Of a DNA stretch of 64,000 nt, positions 41,866 through 54,059 are shown piece by piece. The stretch comes from Ecdyonurus torrentis (lineage: Eukaryota > Arthropoda > Insecta > Ephemeroptera > Heptageniidae). The notes below the pieces were generated by a model that had not been told where the DNA came from, ran no database searches, and saw only the letters and a program-made list of their open reading frames with translations. The translations under genes and the position numbers were made by a program. The stretch is taken from assembly GCA_949318235.1 (NCBI GenBank), contig OX439136.1:11725313-11789312 (forward strand), read 5' to 3'. Within the stretch, counting starts at the first letter, position 1. The number at the start of each line of letters is the position of its first letter.

Positions 41866-42516
41866 ACTGTTACATCATTAAAGAGCTAAAAAAAAAAAAA
41901 AAAAAAAAAGGCGCTGAAGCGCATTAGATATTTAGACTAAAATGTTGTATCCCAGTAATAATGTATGTAATGTACACATTATACTAAAACTTACGTAAAC
42001 ATAAAACTATTGTAACACTTCTTTTCTATATATAAATATGTACTTATATATATAAATCAAATAATATTGACACTAATTTTTTTTCACTTCAATAATTATT
42101 GTTTCAAAGTCTATACTTTAGTCAATAAAAATAATATTTAATTTAACAATAAAACTATGATGACTTGAAGGTCTTTATAATATATGACCTTAATAATTTT
42201 TCATGATTATATAATTCATATTTACATATATGATTTTTTGCAATATTTTATCAAAGACTTATGTATAATACGTCAATATGTATAATGATTATTTTGAAAT
42301 TGTCATTGGAAGTTAACTGCATCGAATTGTAATACAATAAAAATTTTATATTTTTTTTTCTAGCTCAAGGTAGGTCATGATTAACGCGCAGGTCAATAAT
42401 TTTATTGTGGGTTTAACAATAGCAAAATATTTCAAGTTTACTCTTTGTTTATTTTTATAGAAACAATATTTACATATAGACACAAATATTTTCGAAGGAT
42501 TTCAGTAACTTTATTT

Positions 42517-42865
42517 AGAGTGGTTGCGTATTCATATGAAAGTCGACGCCATATGTGAGCACTAAATAACAAAGGAGGTATGGGAAAATGACACATTTTG
42601 TCAGTTTAAAAATACTTAGCAATATTTTTGAGAGCATTAATGATGTTAATAATAATAAGTTGAATTTGTTTATCTTGTATGGGAGAAAAAATAATAATAA
42701 AGCAATATTTTTTTGCAAGAAAAAAAAAAAAAGTTTGTCCTATGCTGAGCAAATTCTGTTTGCCCTATTTGTTTGGGCTGTTTTGGCTATATGTTACTCC
42801 TATATTCATTGAATCAGTATGGCGTCGAAGCGCATTCAGTATGACGTCATGCGTATATACACCCT
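42517..42865 (-). mobile_element. MITE-A full-length copy, reverse orientation
   Basis: Starts GAGTGGTTGCG after TA and ends CATGCGTATATACACCC before TA, consistent with a TA target duplication. Includes AGTCGACGCCATATGTGAGC and GTCCTATGCTGAGCAAAT, and AGTATGGCGTCGAAGCGCAT near its end. Confidence 0.75.
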
Positions 42866-43427
42866 ATAGTTTGAATTTATATTTAATTTTAAAATTATTA
42901 TAATCAATTTTTTTTTTTTTTTTTTTTTTTAGAGTTTGTAAATGTTTTATTCTGTTCTATGTTTAAGCCCTGCTTGTTTGATTTTCATTAGCTGAATTTA
43001 GTTTTAATGAATTTTATTTATAATAATAGAGCCACTATCCTATCAATGATATATAATATGTATAATATTTATAATAAAGTTATATTAAAAAAAATGTCAG
43101 AATAAATCGTGATCACAATTAATATCCTACAAAAGCCCTTGCAGCTTTTTATTCTTGTAAATCGAGCATCTCCATACTTGGTTCATATGACTCACTTTTA
43201 TCTTTCATCTATTCACGATTTGAATGTTTTATTGCATCATTCGTCCACGTAATTTATGTTCAAATCCTAATATTATTATATAACCTTTAAGTGATTGATA
43301 TGTTCTTTGTTTTTCTTGAAGTCAAAGCAAACGTACTTTTTTTTTATCATTTATATAATAATAATAATAATAATCATACCTTGTTATCCATAAAATAGAT
43401 ATGAACACGTAGATTTTTTGTAAAAGA

Positions 43428-43734
43428 GGGTGCATTACTTAATCAGTTAAAAATAATAACTTATTTGAGATAAACACTTTTGAGTTACTCGTATTATGAG
43501 TAGCTAAAATAATACATTTTAGCAAATTATTGACAATAGCTAATTTAACTTAAAATATAGCAAAAATAATAATAATAAATAATAATAATAATAAAAAAAA
43601 CTGAAAACAACTTAAATTAGCTATATTATTACTAATTTGTTTAACTTAAAGTGCATTATTTTAGCTGCTCATATAGTAACTCAAAACTGTGTATCTTAAA
43701 TAAGTTACGATATATTCGCAAGTAATGCACCCTT
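43428..43734. mobile_element. MITE-B palindromic element, copy 3 (best preserved)
   Basis: Ends GGGTGCATTACTT and AAGTAATGCACCC, flanked by A- and T-rich sequence. Arms pair most of the way: TAACTTATTTGAGATAAACAC against the region ending TTAAATAAGTTA, and TAATACATTTTAGCAAATT against AATTTGTTTAACTTAAAGTGCATTATTTTAGC in part. 307 bp, no ORF. Confidence 0.75.
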
Positions 43735-43912
43735 TTTTTGAGTGTATTTTCATTTTGACGGTTGAGGTAACATTGTCTGACATCACTCTAATTTGGATTT
43801 ATAAATTTACTCTATAATATTATAAATGATAAAAAAGTACTTTAAACTATTTATTTAAACAGTGATAGTTACCTGTGAACGTGTAAAAAAAAAAAAAAAA
43901 AAAAAAAAAAGT

Positions 43913-44026
43913 CACGGATGCGCGTGGGAAAATAGCGACTACTAATTATCTATCCTTTAGCATTGCTTTAAGCAATTGTTAACAAGAAAAACTACTGCAG
44001 TTACAGCGGAGAAATTTAAATGACGT
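43913..44026 (+). repeat. Dispersed repeat R3, copy 3
   Basis: GGGAAAATAGCGACTACTAA, TATCCTTTAGCATTGCTTTA and GGAGAAATTTAAATGACG parallel the copies at 2805-2942 and 41740-41865. Confidence 0.5.
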
Positions 44027-45429
44027 ACAATAGTCATATTTTTACATGCTTTTAAGCTAAATAAAAACTATAATTAAAAATTTTCATGTGTGAGCTTGAA
44101 AGAGACTTTCATTTTCATTAATTTATTCCACGTTTGCAGAAATTTTAGGTAAAATTTATTACTTTGACAGTGAATATTTTAGATGTTCTTTCAATAAAAC
44201 AAGCCTGTCATTTGAGTGTTAGCAGGTGATTTTTTTTATCACCGTTCACCGCAAATAATAATAGCTATAATAACAAATACATTTATAGTGGAAAACAAAT
44301 GTCTGTGGACTCCAACGTTAGAAAAAAAAAAAAAAAAAAAAAATGAAGCTCATTGACGAAACTACATTAAAACACTAAAAAATATATTTTGAATTGTTGG
44401 TGTGTTATAAAATAAATAATAAAGTTTATAGTTTAGTCTGTGAAATAATGCTTTGAAATATATAAAAAGATAACGAAACTATTAGTAAATAGTGATAATA
44501 TTAATTTCACAATAAAAAGTATCCCCCCCCCCCTCTTTCTTTAAATCAATGATCTAGCATTACTGCATTATTAATCCTTTACTTAATTATTCTTAAAATA
44601 GATGAATTAAAGTTGATAATAGTCTATTCCAAGACTTATTATTATTTTAGAAGAAGAAGACTTAGGCTTCAACTACATCATGTTTAGCCCACTCTTAATA
44701 CTACACCAATCTAACCCTGAATTTAATTTACTAAAAAAAATTGTGCTTAAAAATGAAGAAGAAGAAGAAGAAGAAGAAAAAAAAAAAAAAAAAAAAACAG
44801 AAAACGTACCTACCTGATGCACGATTTTTAAAACTATCTTTTCATAAAATCTGATATTAAATTTAGACAAAATATATGTTTAACCAAAAGTGTGTAATAT
44901 AATAATAGTACGCATCGACATGGATATAAATTTTAATTGCATATTAAGTAATAGTAATAAATAAATATATAAATAAAAACTTGATATTTCACCAAGTGGA
45001 AAACAAGAATCAAACATGAACAATAATATAATCAGATAAACGTAAGTGCAAACTGAGAGTCACATAACAACAAAGTTAAAAAAAAAAAAAAAAAAAGTTT
45101 CGACAAAACGAATGCAATTTTATTATCTTCATATTATATTATTTTGTTTGGAAAATTTAAATCTTTTTGCGTGACGCGAGATTTTAAACTTTCAAATTAA
45201 ATCTCGACATATTCTCCCACACATCTATTTTATATGCTTTGTTTTTTGTTTTTTTATAATCGTTTTAATTATGCAACCAACCTGCATGTGAGATGTAAAG
45301 TAGAATTTGTCTATGTTACTATTTTCTTTTGTATTTTTTGTATATTTTTTTTTCTTATAAAATATACAGAAGCGTATTTTTTAAAATTAAAAGTGTGTTA
45401 CATACATTTAATATTTAGGCATAGCGCAA

Positions 45430-45471
<42 letters not shown>

Positions 45472-45822
45472 TTTTTATGAAATAATATATTTTATGCATT
45501 TTTTAATGTGTACGTTAATTTTTTTAATTGTACAAACCTTTAAATTTTTAATGGTTTTTAAATAGTTAAAATTAAAAATGATGTAATACTACACACACAG
45601 TACTACACTCCAGAGAGAGATAAAAAAAAAGTATTGCGTCTTCTGGTAAAGCTGGATTTGTTTAGTAATTACTTTGATTTTTTAAAAAAGTTTTATTATT
45701 ATTATTAAGACTACCATATTTAAAATGTTGTTTTGTTCATTTTAATGACTTTTGGTATAGAACTATCAGGCTATAAGTATTGGCAGATAAATTGTATCGC
45801 TTTTTTTTTTGTATCTTAATAA
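44027..45822. other. AT-rich intergenic region
   Basis: No gene supported. Contains A tracts with a GAAGAA run (44756-44797), a C-run at 44523-44532 and an (AT)n run at about 45431-45470. No structured elements recognised. Confidence 0.6.
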
Positions 45823-48489
45823 AATAACACTTATGTTGTATTCAGAAAAGACCGTGTTGTAAATAATAATAATAAACGTGCTGCTGGTGGTGTCCTACTT
45901 GCTATTCTCCCTGAGTTAAATCCTAGACGTTTACCTGAGCTCGAGCTCTCTGCGGAGATAGTTTGGGCAGAATTTAAATCTCAGGGCTTTAAATATTTAA
46001 TTGGCTCTGCTTATCGCAAGCCAAATGGTGATGATAGTTATAACAATATGTTGTTGGATTCTTTAGCCTTAGCTGCTGATATACAAGATAAATATGATGT
46101 ATGTATGTTAACAGGAGACTTCAATTTAACGATTGATTGGTGCAGCAATCCTCCGTGCCCACAGGGGAGTGTTGCTGAAGACTTTCTTACATCTTTTTAT
46201 AATTTGTCTTTGCAACAACATGTAGTTACACCAACTCGCACTACGGATAATACGTCCAGTATATTAGATTTATTTTTATGTGACAATGATAATTTGTTGC
46301 AGTCAGTTGATGTCATCCCAGGTGTAAGTGATCATGATGCTGTTATTTCTGTATTAAATGTAGTTTTACCTAACGATAATAAAAAAATGCGCAATTCTGC
46401 TTTAAATTATAAGCGTGCTGACTGGCTTAAATTAAATTCTCTTTTTTCAAATCAATTTGAAAGAAATCTGAATTTTGCTAATAATAATATTAACGTTGTG
46501 TGGCAGGATTGGAAATCGTGTTTTTGGAATTGTGTTAATCAATGTATTCCCACTAGTAAAATTACTGGGAGAAGATCACATCCCTGGATTAGTAAAAGTA
46601 TAATCTCTTTAATGCATAAAAGAGATCGTGCTTTTAAACAATGGAGGCAAAATAAAAGCAATGATAAAAATCATGTTAAATTTCTATCTCTTCGCAATAT
46701 GGTGAAATATAAAGTGAGAAAGGCTAGAGAGGATTATATGTGGAAACTTGGCAGCGGTAAGGATGGACAAAGTAAATTGTGGAAACATATTCATACTACT
46801 AGTCAGAATAGTAGTATAAATGCTGTTTTCAATTTAAATGGTACTTCAGACAGTGATCCAGTAAAAATTTGTGCTGGATTTAACGCCTCGTTTAAAAATA
46901 ATTTTAATTATGTTGATTGTCCATCCTTCCCGCTGTCAAGACAAAGGTCACCTGCACAAGGGGGCATTGATACTGTTGTGGTGACTGACGCTCAGGTGAG
47001 GGGGTTATTACGTGGTGTCAAGCAGAATGCGGCTACGGGGCCTGACGGTATCCCTGGTCGTGTTCTGAATGAGTGTGCCAGTTCTCTAGCCCCCTCATTG
47101 TGTGCGTTGTTTAACAGGTCAGTGTCCCTGGGTGAGTTGCCTGATGATTGGAAGGAAGCCATGGTGACGCCAGTTTTCAAAACTGGTGATAGGAAGGAAC
47201 TTGATAATTATAGGCCTATTTCCGTAACGTCAATTGTGGGTAAATTATTAGAGCGGCTAATTAATGGTGCCTTACTGCAATATTTTCAGCAGTCCAATTT
47301 AATTCCTGCTAATCAACATGGCTTCCTTCCTGGACGTTCTTGTGTTACTATGCTCATGTATACAATTGATGATTGGTCAGCGTACATAGATAAATACTCT
47401 GGATCTCATATACATGCTGTTTTTCTTGACTGGAAAAAAGCATTTGATAAAGTACCTCATAAAAGATTACTAAGTAAGCTGAATAATTATGGTGTAAATG
47501 GCAACGTTTTAGCTTGGATCCAGAGTTTTCTTTGTGGACGCACGCAAGGTGTTGTCTATCGAGGTGCTAAATCTGAATTATGTGATGTATCTTCTGGTGT
47601 AATTCAGGGTAGTGTCCTCGGTCCTCTGCTTTTTAATATCTACATGATTGATTTACCTAAATGTGTCACCTCAACTATCGTACAATACGCTGATGACTCC
47701 ACCTTGTATCGTAGTATTAAATCGCAGGAAGATATTGTTGCCCTGCAATCTGACCTCGATACGATTTCAATGTGGTGTCAAAATAATGGTATGACTCTTA
47801 ATGAAAATAAATGTAAAGTCATGGATATTACTAATGGGGCTAAAATGGAGGTAAATTATAGTATAAATAACAAGCTTTTAACGTACTGTGATTGTGAAAA
47901 ATTACTAGGAGTGCAAATCTCCTCTGACTTAAAGTGGAACAGACAGACTGAGGCAGTGCGTGCAAAGGCCTCTAAATTATTACGCTTTGTTAGTCTCAAT
48001 TTAAGGGGGTGTACTCCACGCATAAAGAGATTGGCTTATCTTACTCTTATTAGGCCAAATATTACTTATGGCACTCCAGCGTGGCACCCTACAACTTTAA
48101 ACAACTGTAATAAGCTTGAGACTGTACAGCGTAGAGCTTTAAAATTCATATATGGTAAGAGTAATGTGCCAAGTGTTGGAAAATCCAATATTCTACCTAT
48201 TCAACAGCAATTACAGCTTATAGACTTAACATTTTTTAACAATTGTAGGAGTGGTAAAGCTGATTTTGATATCTCAAAAGATATCATGATAGGGAGGGAG
48301 ATTCGTGGGCAGCTCGGTGTGCATAGACTGATTCCTCCTAAAGCTAGAACTGCAGCTCGTGTCAAGAGTTATGTTTATAGGACTGTTACTAGCTTTAATG
48401 CTTTACCTCGGTATTTGAAAATAAGTGACCCTTCTCAATTTAAGGAGTCATTTTTTTCACATTTGGTAGTACAGGAAATTACCAAATAA
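45823..48489 (+). CDS. Non-LTR retrotransposon ORF2: endonuclease-reverse transcriptase (5'-truncated)
   Basis: An 888-codon frame without stops; the first ATG in it is 46048 but recognisable protein begins near 45832 (YVVFRKDR). The apurinic-type endonuclease part shows AAGGVLLAIL, LTGDFNLTIDW and SDHDAV; its N-terminal Glu region is missing. The reverse transcriptase shows NYRPISVTSIVGKLLERL, motif A FLDWKKAFDKVPH, motif B GVIQGSVLGPLLF and motif C YADDSTLY (residues 547-550 counted from 46048). The C-terminus has ETVQRRALKFIYG. Motifs and the (AAAT)n tail point to the CR1/L2/Jockey assemblage. It copies its RNA at a nicked target. With no internal stops over 2.6 kb, insertion looks recent. 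ORF1 and promoter are absent, so this copy should not be autonomous. Confidence 0.92.
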   Translation, partial: NNTYVVFRKDRVVNNNNKRAAGGVLLAILPELNPRRLPELELSAEIVWAEFKSQGFKYLIGSAYRKPNGDDSYNNMLLDSLALAADIQDKYDVCMLTGDFNLTIDWCSNPPCPQGSVAEDFLTSFYNLSLQQHVVTPTRTTDNTSSILDLFLCDNDNLLQSVDVIPGVSDHDAVISVLNVVLPNDNKKMRNSALNYKRADWLKLNSLFSNQFERNLNFANNNINVVWQDWKSCFWNCVNQCIPTSKITGRRSHPWISKSIISLMHKRDRAFKQWRQNKSNDKNHVKFLSLRNMVKYKVRKAREDYMWKLGSGKDGQSKLWKHIHTTSQNSSINAVFNLNGTSDSDPVKICAGFNASFKNNFNYVDCPSFPLSRQRSPAQGGIDTVVVTDAQVRGLLRGVKQNAATGPDGIPGRVLNECASSLAPSLCALFNRSVSLGELPDDWKEAMVTPVFKTGDRKELDNYRPISVTSIVGKLLERLINGALLQYFQQSNLIPANQHGFLPGRSCVTMLMYTIDDWSAYIDKYSGSHIHAVFLDWKKAFDKVPHKRLLSKLNNYGVNGNVLAWIQSFLCGRTQGVVYRGAKSELCDVSSGVIQGSVLGPLLFNIYMIDLPKCVTSTIVQYADDSTLYRSIKSQEDIVALQSDLDTISMWCQNNGMTLNENKCKVMDITNGAKMEVNYSINNKLLTYCDCEKLLGVQISSDLKWNRQTEAVRAKASKLLRFVSLNLRGCTPRIKRLAYLTLIRPNITYGTPAWHPTTLNNCNKLETVQRRALKFIYGKSNVPSVGKSNILPIQQQLQLIDLTFFNNCRSGKADFDISKDIMIGREIRGQLGVHRLIPPKARTAARVKSYVYRTVTSFNALPRYLKISDPSQFKESFFSHLVVQEITK

Positions 48490-48699
48490 TTTGTATATAT
48501 GATTTATTGACTATGACATTGTTGTATTTTAAATTTTGTGTTAATATTAGTAAAGGGTGGCATACCACTTAATTGTGTAGCGGTATTTTATAATGCCTTG
48601 TATGCACCCTTCACCATTTTACATGCTGCATTTTGTGTAATGTTGTAATGCTTATATGTATAATCTGGTGAAATAAATAAATAAATAAATAAATAAAAT
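48490..48699 (+). mobile_element. 3' UTR and (AAAT)n tail of the non-LTR element
   Basis: About 180 nt after the stop lead into AAATAAATAAATAAATAAAT and end near 48699. CR1-like elements often end in short tandem repeats rather than poly(A). The target duplication is hard to call: AATAAAATA occurs at both ends (45818 and about 48691), but such words are common here. Confidence 0.75.
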
Positions 48700-48956
48700 A
48701 TAATTAAAAATATTTTTGATGCTCCGAAAAACCGACGAAGTCAATTTATAATGTACTGTATTTACATTTTCCATTTCTAATTTTTTTAACCTAATTTTCA
48801 TTATCTTATTATTATTAGGTATAATAATATTTAATAAAATTTAATCATGTAGCAAAATATATAATAAAATGTTTTACAAATTATTGCAATATATTTATAT
48901 ACAGTATTTTAATAATTTGTAAAACATTACTTTTTAATTATTTTATTGAAATAATG

Positions 48957-49258
48957 ATAAAAAAAAATGTTACTTTAGACAAAATACGTAAGTTATGCTG
49001 CATTTGTATAGCATAAATATAACAAAAAATTGAAACAGCATAAATAATTATGTTGTATATAAATAACAATTTTCTGTTATTCTTTATTATTTTTTTTATT
49101 TTTTTTTTTTTAATAAGACGATTATTTATTTATTAATCTAAATCATGTTATTACTGTTTCGTTCATGTTATACTTCAGTACACCATAATTCGCATTTTAA
49201 TGAACAATGCTGAAAATAAGCTACAGCAAAATTATTACGTTTTTATATTTTTTCCGTT
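48957..49258. mobile_element. MITE-C copy
   Basis: Contains AAATACGTAAGTTATGCTGC, AACAGCATAAATAATTATG and GCTGAAAATAAGCTACAGC followed by AAAATTATTACGTTTTTATA, matching 63600-63815 and 34574-34798. Confidence 0.55.
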
Positions 49259-49479
49259 GATTAATCTTCATATATTTCACTAGAAAATGGAATAAAATCA
49301 ACCTTTAAAATTTTAACCTATACCCTTTCGTTTTACAATGTAACAATTTTTAAATTACGGATTGATATTTTGTATAAGGGCACGTATTTGATTTGATTTA
49401 TCATTATTATTATTTTTTTTTTAACCAGAGGGTATACAGTTGATAAAGGATTGACTTAAACGATCTAAATAACGTATTA

Positions 49480-49781
49480 GGATGTATGCGGATGACGTCA
49501 TATTTATTACGCTTGGAGGCCATACTGGAGTAGTGAATAACATTGCTCAGCATAGGACAAACTTCGTTTAAGCTAATTTTCTTTAGGAAATTGATTCATT
49601 TTTTGTTAGTGTTATTTTTCTCACATACTTGAGATACTAATTCAACATATTTACAGCATCAATGCTCTCAAAAATATTGAATAGGGTTTTTTTTACTGGC
49701 AAAATGATTTATTGTCCTATGCCACCCATGTTATTGAGTTATCCAACATGGCGTCGACTTTAACATGAATGCATACACCCT
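49480..49781 (+). mobile_element. MITE-A full-length copy, forward orientation
   Basis: Left end GGATGTATGCGGATGACGTC, right end GAATGCATACACCCT. Internal AACATTGCTCAGCATAGGAC, AGCATCAATGCTCTCAAAAA and ATGGCGTCGACTTTAACATG are shared with other copies. It is 92 bp from an inverted copy (49873-50182). Confidence 0.8.
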
Positions 49782-49872
49782 TATGAAAAATATTATAGTA
49801 TTAATAAAGAAGCAATAATAATAATAACAAAAATTAGATAGTGACATACAAGTTAAAGTTGTCAATAAATAT

Positions 49873-50182
49873 AGGGTGGTCGCAGTCATATAAAAGTCAA
49901 CGCCATATTATGTGAGCACTCAAAAACATGAGCCAGTCTTGAAAAATGATAAATTTTGCAAGTGTAAAAATACAAAAAAATACAATAAAAATATTTTTGA
50001 GAGCATTGATGCTGTTGAAAAGTTGAACTAGGTTTTTAAGTGTGCCATAAAAATAATAGTAACAAAAAATTACTAATTTTATAAAGAAAATATAGCTAAA
50101 AAAAAAAAGTCTGGGCAATGTTATTTATTGCTCCAGTATGGCGTCAAAGCGCATTCATTATGACGTCATGCGAAAACACCCT
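49873..50182 (-). mobile_element. MITE-A full-length copy, reverse orientation
   Basis: Flanked by TA on both sides; starts GGGTGGTCGCAGTCATATA and ends GACGTCATGCGAAAACACCC. Together with 49480-49781 it forms a 700-bp inverted pair that could fold or recombine. Confidence 0.8.
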
Positions 50183-50865
50183 ATAAAAAGATGAATCGAT
50201 TTCATTTATTGTGTTATATCTCGCGATTTCAGTTTTTCTTTGTTTATCTTATACAATCAGATATCATAAGAATATATCAAAATTTGACTTTACTTTCATG
50301 TAGAATAAGTTCAAGTTTTCTTAATAAATTGGTTCATACCTTCGAGCATAATATTTTTATTGCACTGTAGACTTCGATTTTTTTTTTTTTTTTTTTTTTT
50401 TTTTTAGTGATTTTTTAAATTTTATTAAGTTTTTTTTTCCTCACTTTAACATTTTATTAAATTAATATGAACGGTGTTATAAATCGCCTATATTTATTAC
50501 ATATAATATCCATAATCCTATATTTAAATTTTCTTTACGTTAATTTCAGAAAAGTACACCGAATATTTTATATACAAAGGTAATATGCTACGATCTAATT
50601 AAACGTAATTTAAAAAATGCATTAAAAAATTAAGTGAAATGAATAGCTGATATGTCAAAGTTTGTTTGCGAATTAAAAATATGTATAAATTACAAGTAAA
50701 TTCAAGGAGAAAAAAAAAAGAGCAAGAAATACTGTGTACAAATTTCTGATTATAAAAATAATATTATGCAGAGTAGAAACTATAATAAAACATTATAATA
50801 TTTTTAAACTGTATATTATACAATTGTTTATAATAATTTCGTTTAACATTAAATAATATGCGATT

Positions 50866-50997
50866 TAAATATAAAAGAAAACAAAGCGACCTCTAACTTG
50901 AATCGACTAGCGTGGAGACCTGCCGTGTGGAGTGAGAGTGAGAGGGGGGCACTGAAAACTAAGATTATTTCACTTTCCTTACTCAGTCTCAGTTCGA
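50866..50997 (+). promoter_or_regulatory. Candidate promoter and 5' leader of the signal-peptide gene
   Basis: TATAAAA at 50870-50876 is followed by a GC-richer leader containing GTGTGGAGTGAGAGTGAGAG. A TATA-directed start would fall near 50900, giving a leader of roughly 100 nt. An Inr-like TCAGT also occurs at 50984-50988 but is only 10 nt from the ATG. No upstream ATG intervenes after 50900. Confidence 0.45.
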
Positions 50998-51082
50998 ATG
51001 TCAAACATGTTATACCGTGCTTTACCTGTGCTCTTAGCCGCGGCGTGTGCCTTCGCGGCTGCAAAACATAACCAGACACTCG
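50998..51082 (+). CDS. First coding exon of an unidentified secreted or membrane protein
   Basis: Two in-frame ATGs (50998 and 51007) lead 28 codons to a good donor (G|GTATGT), ending in phase 1. The peptide begins MSNMLYRALPVLLAAACAFA and continues AAKHNQTL: a short basic n-region, a hydrophobic Leu/Ala core and small residues for cleavage around AFA-AA, a textbook signal peptide. GC content (GCCGCGGCGTGTGCC) is far above the surroundings. NQT is a possible N-glycosylation site. No second exon with matching phase was found up to 64000, so a first intron of more than 12.9 kb is implied, or downstream exons are too diverged to see. Family unknown. Confidence 0.6.
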
Positions 51083-54028
51083 GTATGTACCAATTTAGGA
51101 GAGGAATTAATTTGGTGTCTAGGGCATTAGAATAATCCTTAAAATATTAAATATTAACGCGTTTATTATTATTATCAATATCAATAATTTTTCTAACATA
51201 AAAAACATCAAGATAATGAGATATACATTGAAAGTTGTAGAACAAATTAATGTTTATATCTCGTAGCATTATTAAACATTTATCTTTCAGATTATTGGAG
51301 TATTTAAAGATTTTAGTAATGATATTATTGTCATTGGTTTTGAGAAATTTAATCAGCTTAGATACGGAAGAATTAAATGTGACATAATAAGAGTTTAATC
51401 ATAACTGCTTTCTCATTATTCAATTAAATAAAATAATAATACATTTTAAAATAATACGGCACGGAAAAAAAAAAATGTAACAATTTCTATAACACAATTG
51501 GGCGTCTCTATTCTATACCTCTTTTGTGTTGCTAAAATAAAATAACTTTTCCAGTAGATCTTTTAAATAAAAATAGTGATTTGTGAAGTAATTTGGCTGT
51601 ATAGCGTAAACATAAACATAGATCGATTAATTTTTGTTTATTGATTTTTTATTTAATTATTTTATTTATTTATTCTTTATTTGATTCTCATATATAAGAA
51701 TAACATTGCAAATTTAGCGCAAGTTTTTCAAATTCAAAATACATTTATTTTCAAACCAAAATGCAATAAAATTATAAATGTAATTATATATTTGAATAGT
51801 AAAATATATTATCATAATCATGTGTACGGTTATAGATATTAAAATCTCTCTTTAAAATTAGAAGTATTTCAATTAAAAGTAAATAAATTTAAATATATTG
51901 ACAAACTGTATTTAAAAAAAAAAGTTCTCAAGGTTAACTAGCAATATAAATCGCTTCAGCTGTTCAATTTTTTATAATTCAATGTTTATTTCATAAAATT
52001 AACTTATCTGCATCCATTGATTGTAATAATATGCTAAAATTAATGTAATATTGCATAAAAATTATGCAAATTAGTGAATATTTATACATATATTAAATTG
52101 CAAAACTTGCATATTATATACACGATTTATTATTTTTTATTTTGGCAATATCAGAAGTTTCAGGGAGAGCATACCAGTTTGATACTTATTTTTTTCTAGA
52201 GTCTAATTTTGGACTTGTATCGTATAAGTGCTTTACTGTTTCTTACATTAATTTGGAAGTGAATCCTTCAAAATTTGTATAATGTTGTAACTTAAAAGTG
52301 TTATATTATCTTTGTAAATAATTAACAAAAAAAAAATAAAAAAAAAAAATAAAAAAAATTATTACATTAGTAGTATAGAGGCACTAAATAAAACCAGCAG
52401 TGTAGGATATTTATATTTTTCTTCAAGTTAGAAGATTTTTTATCCTTCCTATTTTGATAACAATAAGAAAATAATCATCAATTTTTGTTTATTGTAATAA
52501 AAAAAAATGTAAATAAATAAATCAAGTACGTATTAAAAAAAAAAAAAAAAGTAAACAAATTTATGTATTTTGATATTGATATTGAATAGCTAAAAAAAAA
52601 AAAAAAAAAAAAAGAAACTTGTTAAACAGGATTTTTTTAAATTACTGCTTTAAAATATTTACCAAATTAAATCACTGACACGCATTTTTATTACCTTCAT
52701 CTAACTTACTTTATTTAGGTTAAAGGAATTTCTGAAATACGCACAGCGTTTTATATCTATATATTACTACCTTATCTTAAATAATTACACATTATTTGTT
52801 ATTCATAGTATAAAAAATTCAATGCTATGGACATTAGCAGTAATTACGTTGATAATAATAACGTACGATAATTGCTATTTTAGTAGTTCAATGTTAAGGT
52901 ATACTATGAAAAGATATTCATACGTGGACAAAAAGTTGGAAGAAAAAAAAAAAAAAAAAAGTTTACATATTAGAAATAAGTGGCCAATCTACATTATATA
53001 TAATTCTCACAAAATACTCATCCAGCATTTAATTCTAGTTAAAAAAAAAAAAAAAAAAAAAAATGCTTCCGAGATGAAAACATTTATTATTATTATAATT
53101 TTAAAAATATCAATACTATTTAAAATTATAAAAAAATTATAAGAGGCAACATTTTTTTATTTTTATTAAAAAAAATTGATTTGTATAATTTATTCAGAGC
53201 TATTCAGAGCTGAAGATAAATGAATTATCAATTTTCAATGCTAGCAAATCTTCAAAGATATAATTCTTTCTCTTTGTACAATATAAGTTGCTGTAGATGT
53301 TTCATAAATTGAATATTATTTATTTAGATATGCATTCAAAAACAGAGTAAATCCAACATGTAAACTGAATATTGTTTAGCATCTTTATGGGTGCAAATTG
53401 AATGAAAATTTGATACATTATTTTGCATGATCAATTACATAAAATTTCAACGTAAATTATGAAAATAAATTTTTTGATAAACTTTAAGACATTTAAAACA
53501 CTTAAAATAAATAACAAATCTTCGAAGAAAAATATTGAAAAACAAAAGCTACGAACATTTAAAAAGAAACGTATTAATTTCCTATTTTGTCTGAAATGTC
53601 TTTATTATTGCGGTAACTTCTAACACTTAAAAATGTTCTTGTATTTTAAATGCATGTTAGAGCTCGTATCGCTATTCAAACATGATAATAATTTAATATA
53701 TTTCATTGTTTTCTTTTAACATAAAGTTCGTGAATATGTATCATATTATGTATAAAGTATAATTATACTATTATAGTAAATATAATTTGAGACCGCAGAT
53801 ATAATCGAGTTATACCAATGATTTGATAATTCCATAATGAAGTAAATTTATATAATTGAGTGCACTTTTTTTTTTTTTTTTTTTTTTTTTTTATGGATTA
53901 TTATAATAACATTAATATGAAGAAGAGTTTATGGCTACAACAGAAATTAGTGCAATGAAGGTTATGGTAGCTTCTAAAAAACGTAAAAGTGTGTAAAGTA
54001 TCCCACTTTCAAATACTTTTCAAGTTCG

Positions 54029-54059
<31 letters not shown>

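Noticed and set aside
44673..44870. Minus-strand frame with Phe and Ser runs
   Set aside because: Product of a GAAGAA / poly-A tract, not a protein gene.
46992..47180. 62-codon minus-strand frame
   Set aside because: Shadow of the retrotransposon reverse transcriptase on the other strand.
50849..51079. 76-codon minus-strand frame
   Set aside because: Opposite to the signal-peptide exon; the plus strand has an ATG, hydrophobic core and donor, whereas this has no such logic.
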